From IMG/VR virus record IMGVR_UViG_3300025891_000058, positions 1 through 52,421 of that record: a DNA stretch of 52,421 nucleotides; one strand, written 5' to 3'. This DNA comes from a virus. Position 1 is the first letter of the stretch. Every line of letters begins with the position of its first letter. Shown in pieces: positions 29,099-39,211 of the stretch. Position numbers and translations under genes: made by a program. Under the pieces are notes generated by a model, which was not told where the DNA came from, did not search any database, and saw only the letters and a list, made by a program, of their open reading frames with translations.

Positions 29099-31777
29099 TT
29101 AAACTATTTTTAGTGCTGCATTCGCACCGGATCCGTCACGGTATATCGTTCCAGAACCCAATCCAGTAGGAGATGTAGGCATTGAGGACATCACACGCAA
29201 TATCGAATCAATATAAATCGTATTGAGTTGTCCGTTAAACCCCATCATTGATTCGCCTTTGCCGTTGAAAATCATAAGCGTTCTGAATCTGGTAGTACCG
29301 CCTTGATATCCAATTCGATTAATGCATACATATCCACCGTCGTCCGTATCTTCAGTTGTTTCCCATATATCGTTACCGTCAATCGATATTCCTCCCCTAA
29401 AAACAGTGTTATAATGAGATATTACAGGATGGGTAAATGATACTCCGGCAGTTGCAGCCGTGAACAATAAATTAACCCCTGAGGATGTTAGTATTATATT
29501 ATCAGCTGCAAAAATACCCGCAAATAATGCAACGTAATCTATGGCCGTTTGTGTAAGCCCAAGATAATTGTATGTAATAAATTCAATCGTTGGATTTACC
29601 CATATTTCGGCCTCTCCTGAATTTCCCGTTAACTCTATTTGATCAACTTGTGCAACTGCAACTGTTTTTGGATTTACTAAACTTGTAGTTCCAAAACTAC
29701 TGCCAATTAATGTGCTACCTGAAAAATCAACTGCCGGGTCATTTGCAGTAAAAGTAAATTCAGTAGATGATATTTTTGTAAGCGTCACCGCTCCATATCC
29801 TGCCGAATTTGCAGTTATAAAATCAGTTATTGTAATATCTGTGCTTGTATTCCAAAATATACCGTGCGTATATCCGTTGCACTCAACCATCGAACTTCCA
29901 GTTGTTATAAAGATTGTCACTTTGTCAACTCGTGCGGATGCTACGACATTCGCCTGAACATTAGTAACTATTCCGTTTAAATTACCTGGACCAGATGAAA
30001 CGCCGTCAAGTTTATCAACTCTTAGGTTTTGAATAGTCGCGTATTCTGCAAGTAACACCTCTGTTGCTATACTATTATACTGAGCGTCGAAGGGTTTCCA
30101 ATATCGTGCATTTGTAGGCAAAATACCAGTAAATGACTCCGAAGGTGCATCTATTCTGGAAATATAATAAAGGACTCCTAAGTCCGGACTATCTGCAGGA
30201 ATATCATACTTTACTATGTCAATTCTTGAAAGATTACCAAAGTATTGTTTTGCTGGGTCATAAATACCCTGGTACATTGGAACCGTTTTGATCTTCTTTT
30301 GTTGGTTAGCCTTCATTGCTGCTAACCATGCCAATTCTTCGGATGACTTATCTACATTAACAATTTCATGCTGATTGCTTATTATCGCCTTATTTAGCTG
30401 CTCTGCATAAGTATAAGGTATTTTGTCAGATATTAATAGCTTTATCCTATTTGGATCAACTAATGGCCATTCAATGCCAGATATACGTATCAATGAATTA
30501 ATTCCAAGTCCTGCATCGATAACCGTTACCCGGTCGCCGCAATTAACCGTAATAGAGTTATCCTTTATATATTTCGGGTCAATATCAGCAGTGTAAACAA
30601 CCTGAGGTACTGAGTTTTCATCTAATGCCTCTTGGGTTTTATTTTGTAATATCAACTCGTTATCATCAATATATGTCTGAGGCTGGCTAATTCCTGTCAG
30701 TGTATAGCTATCGCCGATCATTGGAATTATAGGAAAACCACCGTTATATTTTGGCAGTGTGGCACCATTTTCACGAGTTACCGGATTAAAGTAAATCCTA
30801 TGGTTTGCATTATCGTACTTCCAAATTTCAAACCCCGGTTCTATCCCGCCTAAATCACCGTCTTTAAACACTATTAGGTGTGTTTGACCATCTATAATAT
30901 AGTCATTAATATCGAAATTAAGAGTCGTATCTTCAACCCAGCTTGTTTGATTTTTAAATGTTTCATCTGTATTGAATTCGATATTTACGTCTGTCAAATA
31001 TCCTGTACGCTGTGGGAAAATAGTCTCATCTGTAAAATCACCTTCGATAACTCCGTAAATAGAAACGTTCTTTTCAAGATACAATCCATCAAAAACAAGC
31101 TGCTTTGTTCCACCCCTGTATGATTCCTGAATATTGGTAGTACCGCCAAATCCGTACATACGGGTAATTATATTCTTATCTTGTACCTGTTCACGCCTTA
31201 ATTTATAAAGTCCGTTATTTTGCCCGTATTCGAACGTAATGGCAGTATTAACTCCTATTGACTTTTTAAGATTTAAAACTTTCGCAGTAAAATCATATTC
31301 AAGACCGAATACCTGCGCTACCTGGGATAATGCACCAATACAGTAAGCACTTGAAAAATTGATAGTTTTATAAACTGTTACATCAATATCTCCTAATGTC
31401 CAACCCGGATCAATCTCATTAATATTTGCAATTATGGAGGTAGCGAATGAAAGAGCGTTACCATTCAATGGGAAATTAACCAACCCATCAGAACTCCTAA
31501 ACTTTTTCTTTCCCCAGCTTATTTCTGCTGATTCAAATGTGATATTATAACTGATTGTCTTATCGTTAATCCGCTCGTAGGTTGGCATTCTATTGATATA
31601 GAAATTTAAACTATTAATAGTAATGTAGTCGCCAATTTGCACCCCAATATCATTTTCAGCAAAAAACTCAGTAGTTATTGAATTGCCAGACATTAATTTT
31701 TTGGAATACGTAGTCTTCTCGTCTATCGGGACTGTTGCAACTATTACTGAGGCTCTATATATCGTTAACTCTGTCAT
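29099..31777 (-). CDS. Tail-tip/hub protein (Tal-like)
   Basis: 892 residues. The first 400 (ending with YGFGGTTN and RTGYLTDVN segments) resemble the baseplate-hub domain of siphovirus tail-associated proteins. The middle holds an LDGVSS segment, and the C-terminal third is Thr/Gly/Ser-rich beta structure ending in an YIDSILRV strand. It overlaps the 173-aa gene by 1 nt. Likely closes the tail tube and carries the receptor-binding protein. Confidence 0.8.
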   Translation of the reverse strand: MTELTIYRASVIVATVPIDEKTTYSKKLMSGNSITTEFFAENDIGVQIGDYITINSLNFYINRMPTYERINDKTISYNITFESAEISWGKKKFRSSDGLVNFPLNGNALSFATSIIANINEIDPGWTLGDIDVTVYKTINFSSAYCIGALSQVAQVFGLEYDFTAKVLNLKKSIGVNTAITFEYGQNNGLYKLRREQVQDKNIITRMYGFGGTTNIQESYRGGTKQLVFDGLYLEKNVSIYGVIEGDFTDETIFPQRTGYLTDVNIEFNTDETFKNQTSWVEDTTLNFDINDYIIDGQTHLIVFKDGDLGGIEPGFEIWKYDNANHRIYFNPVTRENGATLPKYNGGFPIIPMIGDSYTLTGISQPQTYIDDNELILQNKTQEALDENSVPQVVYTADIDPKYIKDNSITVNCGDRVTVIDAGLGINSLIRISGIEWPLVDPNRIKLLISDKIPYTYAEQLNKAIISNQHEIVNVDKSSEELAWLAAMKANQQKKIKTVPMYQGIYDPAKQYFGNLSRIDIVKYDIPADSPDLGVLYYISRIDAPSESFTGILPTNARYWKPFDAQYNSIATEVLLAEYATIQNLRVDKLDGVSSGPGNLNGIVTNVQANVVASARVDKVTIFITTGSSMVECNGYTHGIFWNTSTDITITDFITANSAGYGAVTLTKISSTEFTFTANDPAVDFSGSTLIGSSFGTTSLVNPKTVAVAQVDQIELTGNSGEAEIWVNPTIEFITYNYLGLTQTAIDYVALFAGIFAADNIILTSSGVNLLFTAATAGVSFTHPVISHYNTVFRGGISIDGNDIWETTEDTDDGGYVCINRIGYQGGTTRFRTLMIFNGKGESMMGFNGQLNTIYIDSILRVMSSMPTSPTGLGSGTIYRDGSGANAALKIV

Positions 31778-32298
31778 TATACTATTATTAAGTCAATATT
31801 AAACTTTGCAGCAATACCATTATTGTAAACTACAATATCTCCTACCTTAAACCCTTCAGTAGCAAAGCAACTAATCAAATCGTGATCTTTTAGTTTTATG
31901 GCTCGTAGTCCTTCGGTTGCAAAAAGCAGGGTTAAATTCGCAATTTTTACATTCATATCAGTTAGTGACGCCCCAATAATAAACCCATCTAATGAAAGAG
32001 TTTTATTTTTCCTTCCTGTTATCTGATATCCTTCACTGCCATATTTAGTAAAAAACTGATCCTTTAGTTCTGGCAGGTTATCAATAGCTTTTGATTCTGA
32101 AATATAAAGTCCAAAATTCAACATATCATTACCATCAATAAGGTATTCACTTATTCCTATTCCTGATAGTTCATTTCTGCTTATTGATATGTTTACAGGC
32201 AGATTAACGACAGCCTTATTGTGCAGCACAACCTTAAACTTTACCGCCCATTCAGGAACAGTAAATGTTTTAGGATATGTATTGTAAATTTCAGACAT
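31777..32298 (-). CDS. Hypothetical tail protein
   Basis: 173 residues, beta-rich throughout, with ISRNELSGIGISEYLIDGNDMLNFGLYI early and ITGRKNKTLSLDGFIIGASL in the middle. It has no signal peptide, unlike the two genes upstream. Position suggests a tail-tip component. Confidence 0.68.
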   Translation of the reverse strand: MSEIYNTYPKTFTVPEWAVKFKVVLHNKAVVNLPVNISISRNELSGIGISEYLIDGNDMLNFGLYISESKAIDNLPELKDQFFTKYGSEGYQITGRKNKTLSLDGFIIGASLTDMNVKIANLTLLFATEGLRAIKLKDHDLISCFATEGFKVGDIVVYNNGIAAKFNIDLIIV

Positions 32299-32312
32299 TT
32301 TAATTAAAGTGT

Positions 32313-33734
32313 TTATTTTGTTATTGCCTTATTATTTCTTGTTAAAGGTACATTATTTCTGTTTACTATCGTACCATGACCGGAATAAACTACAGTACAT
32401 GTTCCATTTGCATTGGCATACGCTTGTTTATTTGCTGACACGTCTGCAATTGCCAGATTATCTGCTGCAATTTGACTCGCAGTAGAATTGTATGTATTCG
32501 CGCTAACATTGTAAGCCACTGTCGATCCATAATAACCGACCTGGCAATCATTCCTGGTTGCTGTTCCTGACTGAATAGTATTGTAATAAGTTGTTGTACC
32601 GCTTTGATATTCATAAGCTCCTAAATCAATCGTACCAGTCCTGGCATTACCTAAATAATCGGTTGTTAATCCAGTATTGTAACCTACATTAATAGCAGGC
32701 GAAGTGGATTGTAATGCGTAATTATGATTCGCTTCATCAACGAATAGTGGGTTTGTATTGTCGTAATTGTTCGTTATTGTAAGTCCTGTCGCATTTGTCC
32801 ATACCGCATTACCACCATAACAAAGGTTTTTAGTAATTAAAATGTTTGTGTAAGTGTAGCTGACCTGTGAAACCGCTATTGCAGAACTATATTGATCTTT
32901 AAAGACATTATTGGCGATTACTGCATTGACCATTGTGCCGTAAAGGACTAAATGACCTTGTACGGTTTGGTTATAGTTCCCATTTTCGCACGTGTTATTT
33001 ATGAAGTAAAAGTTGCTTGTAGTGTAACCGCCTCCAGAATAAACCTGACAGCTAAACCCTCTTTGCATATTATAGAAAACATTATTCTGAATGTAAACGT
33101 AGTTTCCACCCTCGCAGTATATGCCGTGGTCGTGCCCCATCCAATAAACAGACGATGGTGTACATCCGCCTTCACTTGGTCCAAGCCGACCGATATCGTG
33201 GAATAAGTTTCTTTCAATGGTCAAATAGCTCGATTGATTAATATAAATAGCATCTAATCCATATGTAGTTTCGGTGCAAACTTTCCCATTTCGATCAAAT
33301 TCGCAATCTATGACATTTATATGATTTGCACCGTTTGTTATCGGAACACACATTAATTTAGTCTCAAAGAATTTAAAACCTTCAATATTAATATAGCTAA
33401 CCCCATAACAGAAAATTCCGTAATCGGTCGTTAGGTTTCCATCTATAATTGCAAGTCCTTTATTCTTTGCCTTGTATGTAATCGGACTACCTGAAGTTCC
33501 ACTATTAGCAGCGGTTAAGTAGGCAAACTGTCCAGACGTAGTTGTATAGGTACCATTTAACACAATCACTGAATCGCCTGGAACTGCAATAGATTGACCA
33601 CCTGCAATAGTTAATTTCGCCAAAAGCTCCGTAAGTCCTGAATTGCCGTTATTCCCAGTTGTCGAAACATAGATATTTTTTGAATATAGCAACGAACTTG
33701 CAAATAAAAATAAGATTAGAAGTAATTTTTTCAT
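32313..33734 (-). CDS. Exported right-handed beta-helix protein with DUF5977 end
   Basis: 473 residues. A signal peptide (MKKLLLILFLFASSLLYS) is followed by a parallel beta-helix of the pectate-lyase/NosD type: STTGNNGNSG near 25, then repeated short rungs (YINIEGFKF, HINVIDCEF, YLTIERNLF, YVYIQNNVF, NFYFINNT). After YLGNARTGTIDLGAYEY, the usual end of such repeats, comes a DUF5977 domain (YYNTIQSGTATRNDC to NANGTC). Polysaccharide binding or cleavage is likely. A cleavable signal is unusual for a tail protein. Confidence 0.82.
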   Translation of the reverse strand: MKKLLLILFLFASSLLYSKNIYVSTTGNNGNSGLTELLAKLTIAGGQSIAVPGDSVIVLNGTYTTTSGQFAYLTAANSGTSGSPITYKAKNKGLAIIDGNLTTDYGIFCYGVSYINIEGFKFFETKLMCVPITNGANHINVIDCEFDRNGKVCTETTYGLDAIYINQSSYLTIERNLFHDIGRLGPSEGGCTPSSVYWMGHDHGIYCEGGNYVYIQNNVFYNMQRGFSCQVYSGGGYTTSNFYFINNTCENGNYNQTVQGHLVLYGTMVNAVIANNVFKDQYSSAIAVSQVSYTYTNILITKNLCYGGNAVWTNATGLTITNNYDNTNPLFVDEANHNYALQSTSPAINVGYNTGLTTDYLGNARTGTIDLGAYEYQSGTTTYYNTIQSGTATRNDCQVGYYGSTVAYNVSANTYNSTASQIAADNLAIADVSANKQAYANANGTCTVVYSGHGTIVNRNNVPLTRNNKAITK

Positions 33735-33737
33735 AAA

Positions 33738-34532
33738 TTAAGGAATTAAAGTTACCCTTAAATAACTCAATGAATATACTGTGACTGTTCCGGATGTTGT
33801 CTTTAAGAATTGAACTGTTAAAGGTTGAGACGTGGTCCCAGTATAGATTATTCCCTTAATATAGATTGATCCGTATTGTCCTGATGTAGTAAGCCACCCC
33901 GAATAAGCCGTATTAAAAGTGTCTATTGTGACTGATTTAGTTGACGCGTTAGTTAGGCTTCCAAACATCGCACCGCTCATTATTGCGCCTACCCCGCTAT
34001 TATAACTCATTCCTATTCCTATTCCCGTAACATCTGCCGAAACTCCTATGCTCAAAACGACTTCAAATTCATAATTTACACCCGAATTTAACGTTTTTGA
34101 CAACCCGGTTATGTTGACTAATATTTGGCCTGTTGTATTTGCTGAACTTGTCATTATTGAATATAACGAAGATCCGCTCGCCCCGAATGCGATTGTTCCA
34201 TTTGCCTGTACTACTGGCACCTGCCCCGTAGTTCCACCAGATAAAGCTATAACTGCACTATCTCCCCTAAACACTGCTATTTTACCTGCTGTTCCTGAAA
34301 TATAATTAGTTAATGGCAGCACGGTAGTTTTACTTAAAAACTTCGATTGTGCTTGGGCACTATTGAACAGTTCGACTGGAGTAGTAAATTGTGGCGGTGT
34401 ACTCCCTGCTGCCTTAATTAGTATCTCATCTGTGGCTCCTACAGTATTTCGTTTAGTCATTCCAGAACTAAACTTTTGAGCCTGTAATGAAGCAGTAAAA
34501 AACAATAGTGCGATAAAAAGAATTGCTTTCAT
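33738..34532 (-). CDS. Exported protein in tail module
   Basis: 264 residues with a signal peptide (MKAILFIALLFFTASLQAQ). A linker with NTVGATDEILIKA follows, then a beta-rich part with GTAGKIAVFRGDSAVIALSGG that is like segments of phage tail or fibre proteins. The C-terminal half has FEVVLSIGV and SIYIKGIIY strands. It is 3 nt ahead of the exported beta-helix gene and may act with it outside the cell. Confidence 0.7.
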   Translation of the reverse strand: MKAILFIALLFFTASLQAQKFSSGMTKRNTVGATDEILIKAAGSTPPQFTTPVELFNSAQAQSKFLSKTTVLPLTNYISGTAGKIAVFRGDSAVIALSGGTTGQVPVVQANGTIAFGASGSSLYSIMTSSANTTGQILVNITGLSKTLNSGVNYEFEVVLSIGVSADVTGIGIGMSYNSGVGAIMSGAMFGSLTNASTKSVTIDTFNTAYSGWLTTSGQYGSIYIKGIIYTGTTSQPLTVQFLKTTSGTVTVYSLSYLRVTLIP

Positions 34533-34542
34533 AATTGAATTA

Positions 34543-35331
34543 TTAAAATGTGATTAATTGACCTGAATCTGATGTTATCGGCGTACCTGAATCTGATGTT
34601 AATGTACCTAAATAACCAAACGACGTTAATATTTCTGTTGCTTTTAATTGCCCTTCGCCATTTAGATATCCTGTCATAAATGCCGGATCAAATCCGTCTG
34701 AATGTTCCATACCTGAAATAAATGTACCGTAAGTATCGTAAAAGTAAACAGAATACGCCGTACTATCTAATGAGTTTAACGTTAATTTATCAATATTTGT
34801 AAAATCAGTGAACGTCTTTGATCTTATATCTGTCGCTCTTACTTTTACTAATCCTGTCCAGTTGTCAATGGCTCCTACTTCCATTGACGTGGCAGTAACT
34901 ACCGAAATATCACCTAATGTCAATGGTGACGGTAATGTGTAAACAGTTTCCCGGAATAATAATGTAAAAGTACATCCGCTGTTTGTCATCTCAGGTGTTA
35001 TTGATTTCACGTAACCTGAAAAGCTACCATATGGAGTTGAGAATACAACTAAATCAGAAAACAGATTAACTGCTGCATAAAAAATATTCAACTTGATTAC
35101 AACCTGATCCGGAGTTCCTAAAATAATACCAGCAAATGAAAGGTCGCGCCCCTCAAAGAATATCTCGTCTGCATCGACATATGGCTGTATTGATTCAGCC
35201 CACTCATGGAAACATACGCCTGATCGCTTTGGAAGGTTGAACACTCCAGACATTGAAATATTACTTCCAGATATTTGCCCTGGAAGTATTCCGTATGTAG
35301 TCAAATCGATATTATTTAATAAATAGCTCAT
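34543..35331 (-). CDS. Distal tail protein (Dit-like)
   Basis: 262 residues between tape measure and tail tip. The first half has the look of Dit: NNIDLTTYGILPGQISGSNISMSG, KRSGVCFHEWAES, then GRDLSFAGIILGTP and a core with SGYVKSITPEM. The end has a 24-bp DNA tandem repeat encoding TSDSG twice. It would form the ring joining the tail tube to the hub. Confidence 0.78.
   Translation of the reverse strand: MSYLLNNIDLTTYGILPGQISGSNISMSGVFNLPKRSGVCFHEWAESIQPYVDADEIFFEGRDLSFAGIILGTPDQVVIKLNIFYAAVNLFSDLVVFSTPYGSFSGYVKSITPEMTNSGCTFTLLFRETVYTLPSPLTLGDISVVTATSMEVGAIDNWTGLVKVRATDIRSKTFTDFTNIDKLTLNSLDSTAYSVYFYDTYGTFISGMEHSDGFDPAFMTGYLNGEGQLKATEILTSFGYLGTLTSDSGTPITSDSGQLITF
34561..34601 (-). repeat. Short tandem repeat at end of Dit-like gene
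   Basis: ACCTGAATCTGATGTTA occurs at 34561-34577 and 34585-34601, 24 bp apart, encoding two TSDSG units at the protein C-terminus. Likely replication slippage in coding DNA. Confidence 0.7.
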
Positions 35332-35332
35332 A

Positions 35333-38300
35333 TTAAATAGTTGCGTGATAAGTTACTTTTGTATTCCCGTTTATGGCCTTCAATTCAATGACTGCATTTT
35401 TAAGCTCTGACACTGTATCTGCCGTGTTCTTTTCGATATTGATTAGATGATCAACACCTAATTGCGAAATACTGCGAACGGCTGTTGTATCATCGGCCTG
35501 TCGTCTCATTAACCCGACAAATTCGCCCGGCGTTTCTTCGGTTATTTGACGTAAAATTGAACTTCCTGTTAATGCAGGGTTTGAAATACTAGCAGAATCA
35601 AAGATATTAAACCCAGCGTCGGCCCCGGCTTGTTTTGCGTCTGCCATTCCTTTGTTAAACTGATTAATCAATTCAGGAGACTCGTCGTAAAACTTTTGGA
35701 AATCATCTAACCATGTTTGGTCCCCAGTGACTGCATAACTGGCTACCATATTATCTTCTAATGTCTTAAATGCGCCCTCGAAGGCTTTATTAAATATCAT
35801 ATTACTCATGATATTTTCAAGTACTTTATTCACCTCTCCTTTAAATGCCATCGCTGCATCGGTCCCGTCAACGAAAGCCCCTACTAAAGCATCACGCAAT
35901 CCATTACCTAAAGACCCGGTTAATTCAGACACAACGCTTTTTAATTGTTCTGTTGCTTTATCTGCCGCGTCTTTCCAGTCGATTAAATTTTGCAGTGTCT
36001 GTTTTGTCGCTTCGGTTACTTTATTATTGGCGACTAATGTTTTAGCTAAATCAGCGTTAAACTCTCCATTTGCTTTGATCAGGTCTGGATATGTTTCCAA
36101 AAGAGGCGCAACGATATCTTTTTTCTTTTTTGCAAATAGTCCAGTAAGCGCTCCAACTACGCCTCCTACAGCCGCACCTATTACCGTACCAATCACGGGT
36201 ACAATAGAGCCAATTCCGGCGCCCAATGCTACGCCCGCGCCAATTCCACCTAAAACATTCCCTCCTGAAATAACATTCTTTTTTCCGACAATAGCCTCCG
36301 ACGAAAAGAATTTTTTTGATTCCTCCTGATATTTCTTTTGAGCATCATTGTAAGCTAATGTTGCATCATTTAATGAGCCTTCGTAGTCCTTTAAAAATAC
36401 GCTTCCGTGAATGTCTGAATTAATCCGCAACTGGTCATTTAAAAGCAGATTGTATTCCTGTTGTTGTGATATAATGTTAGCGTAATATTCATCCATTACG
36501 CGTTTATTTTCCGATACTTGGCCCGCTACTATTCCAATCAATTGAGAGGCGCCGGATATGGCTGCATTAATTGCATTATCCTTCGTCATTCCCTTTGAAG
36601 TGAACGCGCCAGCCTTTACTAAATTCCCAATATCTTCAGCTACCTTGCCAACACCCGATAACATATCTGCCAATCCTGAATTTGAATCACCTATTGACTG
36701 CGATAACTGATTTGCAGCATCTGCAACCTCATAAAAATTACCGGCTAACTGCTTTGCCTTCTCTTTCTCGCTTTCGAGTATTTTATCTATTTTTTTATTG
36801 TTTGTCTCAATGCTTTTCCTTGCATCGTCAATAGTATCTTGTTTCTTGTATTTTGTGGGGTCTTTAGTTTTTACTGTTTGACCGGAATACATATCGATAT
36901 AATCCAATTCAGCCTTACTACTGTATTTTGCCTCGAAAATAGCCAGATCGATAGTTTTTTGCTTCGCTTCGTTTATTTTTTGTAGTGCAACTAATTCAGC
37001 GGCTAAAAGTTTTAGTTTTTCGCCTGTTGCCGTTTTCATTGCTTCGAGGATTTGCTTTTCCTGGTCAACTTCTTTTTTAGTCTTCTCTTCTTTTATCCCA
37101 AGCTGATCTTTCAATCCTTTAATGACGGCCTCTTGGTCTGCAATGGCCTTTAATGGATCTTCGCCTTTTGTCTTATCGAATTGTTTTGTTTGAAGCGAAA
37201 CTAATTCCTTTTCTGCAATAACCAGGTCTCCCCTTAATTTTATACGCTGTTGTTCTGTATTTATATATTCAGGTTTCTGTTTAACTGATTCATTTACTTT
37301 TGCTGTTACATCAAAGGCATTTTTTACAGCATCAACTTGGGCGTTATAGTTGACTAATACGCTTTTAAGCGTACCGATCATATTGTTTTGAATCCATTGG
37401 CCTTTAAATAGCGGAGTTTGGGTTTTCTTCACAAACTCATCCAATTCAGCGTATGCTTTGGCTCTTTCAGTTTTATCAATTGCAAATTTTACATTGTAAA
37501 TCAATGGCTGTATTTGCATCTCAAATTTAGCGGCCTCTTCAGCTCCAAATTTATTTTTTATTTGCTCTTTCGTACCTCCGATATAATCGCTTATCGTAGT
37601 ACTGGTATTTTTACCAATTTCCGTAATGCTCTGATCTCGAATTTTAAGCTGAATATTTTCTCTGATTCCATCATTAACCGCCTGTTGTGCTATTGCTTGG
37701 TCTTTAGTTCCCAGTAGTTCACTTTGTTGCCCAGTTAAGTATGATCCATATTGGCTAATTATTGCATCTTTGGCTTTTTTCCATGCGTCTGTTCCCTCTT
37801 TTGCCAATCCCATAGCAGCAAATAATTCATCTGCCTTATCTGTTTCGTTAGATATTTCAACGTTTGATTTATTAATTGATTTTTCTAAATCTGTTTCGTA
37901 GGTTACTAATTTATAAACAGCATACGATAAAGCCGCCACTGCCATTGCTGCTAACACATACGGATTAGCCAACATTGATTTATTTAATGCCTCGTTAGTT
38001 GCAAGTCTTCGCTCTTCTACTGCCCATAATCGTGCCTCTGACAGTGTTAAAACTCCATTGCTCGACGCTGCTATTGCTGTCGATGCTGCCATTAATGTCT
38101 GCTCACGAGCTACAAGCATAACAGCTAATTTGTAAGCCCCGAATACCGTAATTAATCCGCCAAAAACTTCCCCGACTGTTTTGTAATTTGTAATTAAACT
38201 GGCAATGCCTGAAATGCCTGAATAGATTAATCCCTCGTTTGCTTTACCAATATCATTTAGCATTACCTGCCATTTATCCGTTAAGTTGGATATCTGACCA

Positions 38301-38998
38301 GTCACGGAGGCATTTTGTTTCTCCATTAGGTTGTAAAACCTTCCACCCTCACCTGACATTGACTTAAATGCAGCTTCAACTAAAGGGAAACCAATTTGCC
38401 CGGCGGTAACCATACCCTGAATCTCGTCTTTTGACTTACCCATGTTTTTAGCCAGTTCATCAACTAAAGGAATCCCAGCCATTGCAAAGTCACGCAGTTC
38501 ACGACCCTGTAATTTACCCATCACTGCAACCTGACCATAATTGATAGCCACACGTGAAATAGGAACAGATACGCCCGCCGCAACGTCTCCTAGGGCTTTC
38601 ATCGTCCCCATCACGTTTTCGGTAGCGATACCCATTGCCATTAACTGCTTTATGTTGGTAGCTACATCTGCAAGGGTAAATGGAGTTTTTGCTGCAAAGG
38701 TTACAGCTTCATTCATTAATTTGTCGGCCTTATCTTTACTGCCAAGCATGGTCTCAAAGGCTATTCCAAGCTGCTGAAATTGACCCCTGACATTGATAAC
38801 CTCCATGCCAAACTCTTTCAGCTTTCCGGCGCCAAAATAAACCGCTAATCCTGCACCTAACTTATTCATTGCGGAATCAACCCCAGATACCTGACCCTCA
38901 ACGCCTCGTGCCCATGCCCCGACCTGTTGATTTGATGCCGTTAATGCAGATTGTAATTGGGCGGTATTCAAAGTGGCTGAAAACTGTACGGCGCTCAT
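35333..38998 (-). CDS. Tail tape measure protein
   Basis: 1221 residues, the longest gene. The N-terminal 260 carry the tape-measure domain (GQFQQLGIAFETMLGSKDKADKLM, FAAKTPFTLADVATNIKQLMAMG, GRELRDFAMAGIPLVDELA). Two hydrophobic helices near 280 and 350, long helical coiled segments (390-770) and a Gly-rich hydrophobic stretch (about 915-950, VLGGIGAGVALGAGIG) follow, as expected for a protein that sets tail length and inserts in the host membrane. At about 0.15 nm per residue the tail would be close to 180 nm. Confidence 0.95.
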   Translation of the reverse strand: MSAVQFSATLNTAQLQSALTASNQQVGAWARGVEGQVSGVDSAMNKLGAGLAVYFGAGKLKEFGMEVINVRGQFQQLGIAFETMLGSKDKADKLMNEAVTFAAKTPFTLADVATNIKQLMAMGIATENVMGTMKALGDVAAGVSVPISRVAINYGQVAVMGKLQGRELRDFAMAGIPLVDELAKNMGKSKDEIQGMVTAGQIGFPLVEAAFKSMSGEGGRFYNLMEKQNASVTGQISNLTDKWQVMLNDIGKANEGLIYSGISGIASLITNYKTVGEVFGGLITVFGAYKLAVMLVAREQTLMAASTAIAASSNGVLTLSEARLWAVEERRLATNEALNKSMLANPYVLAAMAVAALSYAVYKLVTYETDLEKSINKSNVEISNETDKADELFAAMGLAKEGTDAWKKAKDAIISQYGSYLTGQQSELLGTKDQAIAQQAVNDGIRENIQLKIRDQSITEIGKNTSTTISDYIGGTKEQIKNKFGAEEAAKFEMQIQPLIYNVKFAIDKTERAKAYAELDEFVKKTQTPLFKGQWIQNNMIGTLKSVLVNYNAQVDAVKNAFDVTAKVNESVKQKPEYINTEQQRIKLRGDLVIAEKELVSLQTKQFDKTKGEDPLKAIADQEAVIKGLKDQLGIKEEKTKKEVDQEKQILEAMKTATGEKLKLLAAELVALQKINEAKQKTIDLAIFEAKYSSKAELDYIDMYSGQTVKTKDPTKYKKQDTIDDARKSIETNNKKIDKILESEKEKAKQLAGNFYEVADAANQLSQSIGDSNSGLADMLSGVGKVAEDIGNLVKAGAFTSKGMTKDNAINAAISGASQLIGIVAGQVSENKRVMDEYYANIISQQQEYNLLLNDQLRINSDIHGSVFLKDYEGSLNDATLAYNDAQKKYQEESKKFFSSEAIVGKKNVISGGNVLGGIGAGVALGAGIGSIVPVIGTVIGAAVGGVVGALTGLFAKKKKDIVAPLLETYPDLIKANGEFNADLAKTLVANNKVTEATKQTLQNLIDWKDAADKATEQLKSVVSELTGSLGNGLRDALVGAFVDGTDAAMAFKGEVNKVLENIMSNMIFNKAFEGAFKTLEDNMVASYAVTGDQTWLDDFQKFYDESPELINQFNKGMADAKQAGADAGFNIFDSASISNPALTGSSILRQITEETPGEFVGLMRRQADDTTAVRSISQLGVDHLINIEKNTADTVSELKNAVIELKAINGNTKVTYHATI

Positions 38999-39002
38999 AG
39001 TT

Positions 39003-39206
39003 TTATTCTTTAGTGTATTTACTCAGGAAATTACCGGCTTGTATCGGGTCTGAAATAATGGTTTTTTTCTTGCTATCATAGTAGGGAAAGTCCGCGGATT
39101 CGATTTGTGTTAATATCCAGGGCCTGTTCATAATCTCTTCATGTGAAAGTCCAAGTTTTACCCTCATCATTGCTATTTGACCCATTATCGAATCACCGCC
39201 ACGCAT
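39003..39206 (-). CDS. Tail assembly chaperone, frameshift extension (gpT-like)
   Basis: 67 residues if started at its own ATG, MRGGDSIMGQIAMMRV. The frame is open further upstream through ...YYGIGKEPEFIEEETKSVGG to the T10 run of the preceding gene. It is therefore best read as the -1 frameshift extension of the tail chaperone (lambda G-GT analogue), encoded just before the tape measure. Confidence 0.75.
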   Translation of the reverse strand: MRGGDSIMGQIAMMRVKLGLSHEEIMNRPWILTQIESADFPYYDSKKKTIISDPIQAGNFLSKYTKE

Positions 39207-39211
39207 TCCCC

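Noticed and set aside
35808-36329. 173-codon plus-strand frame antisense to tape measure
   Set aside because: It is a composition-driven antisense frame of a long Ala/Ser-rich gene, with repetitive Ala/Pro content.
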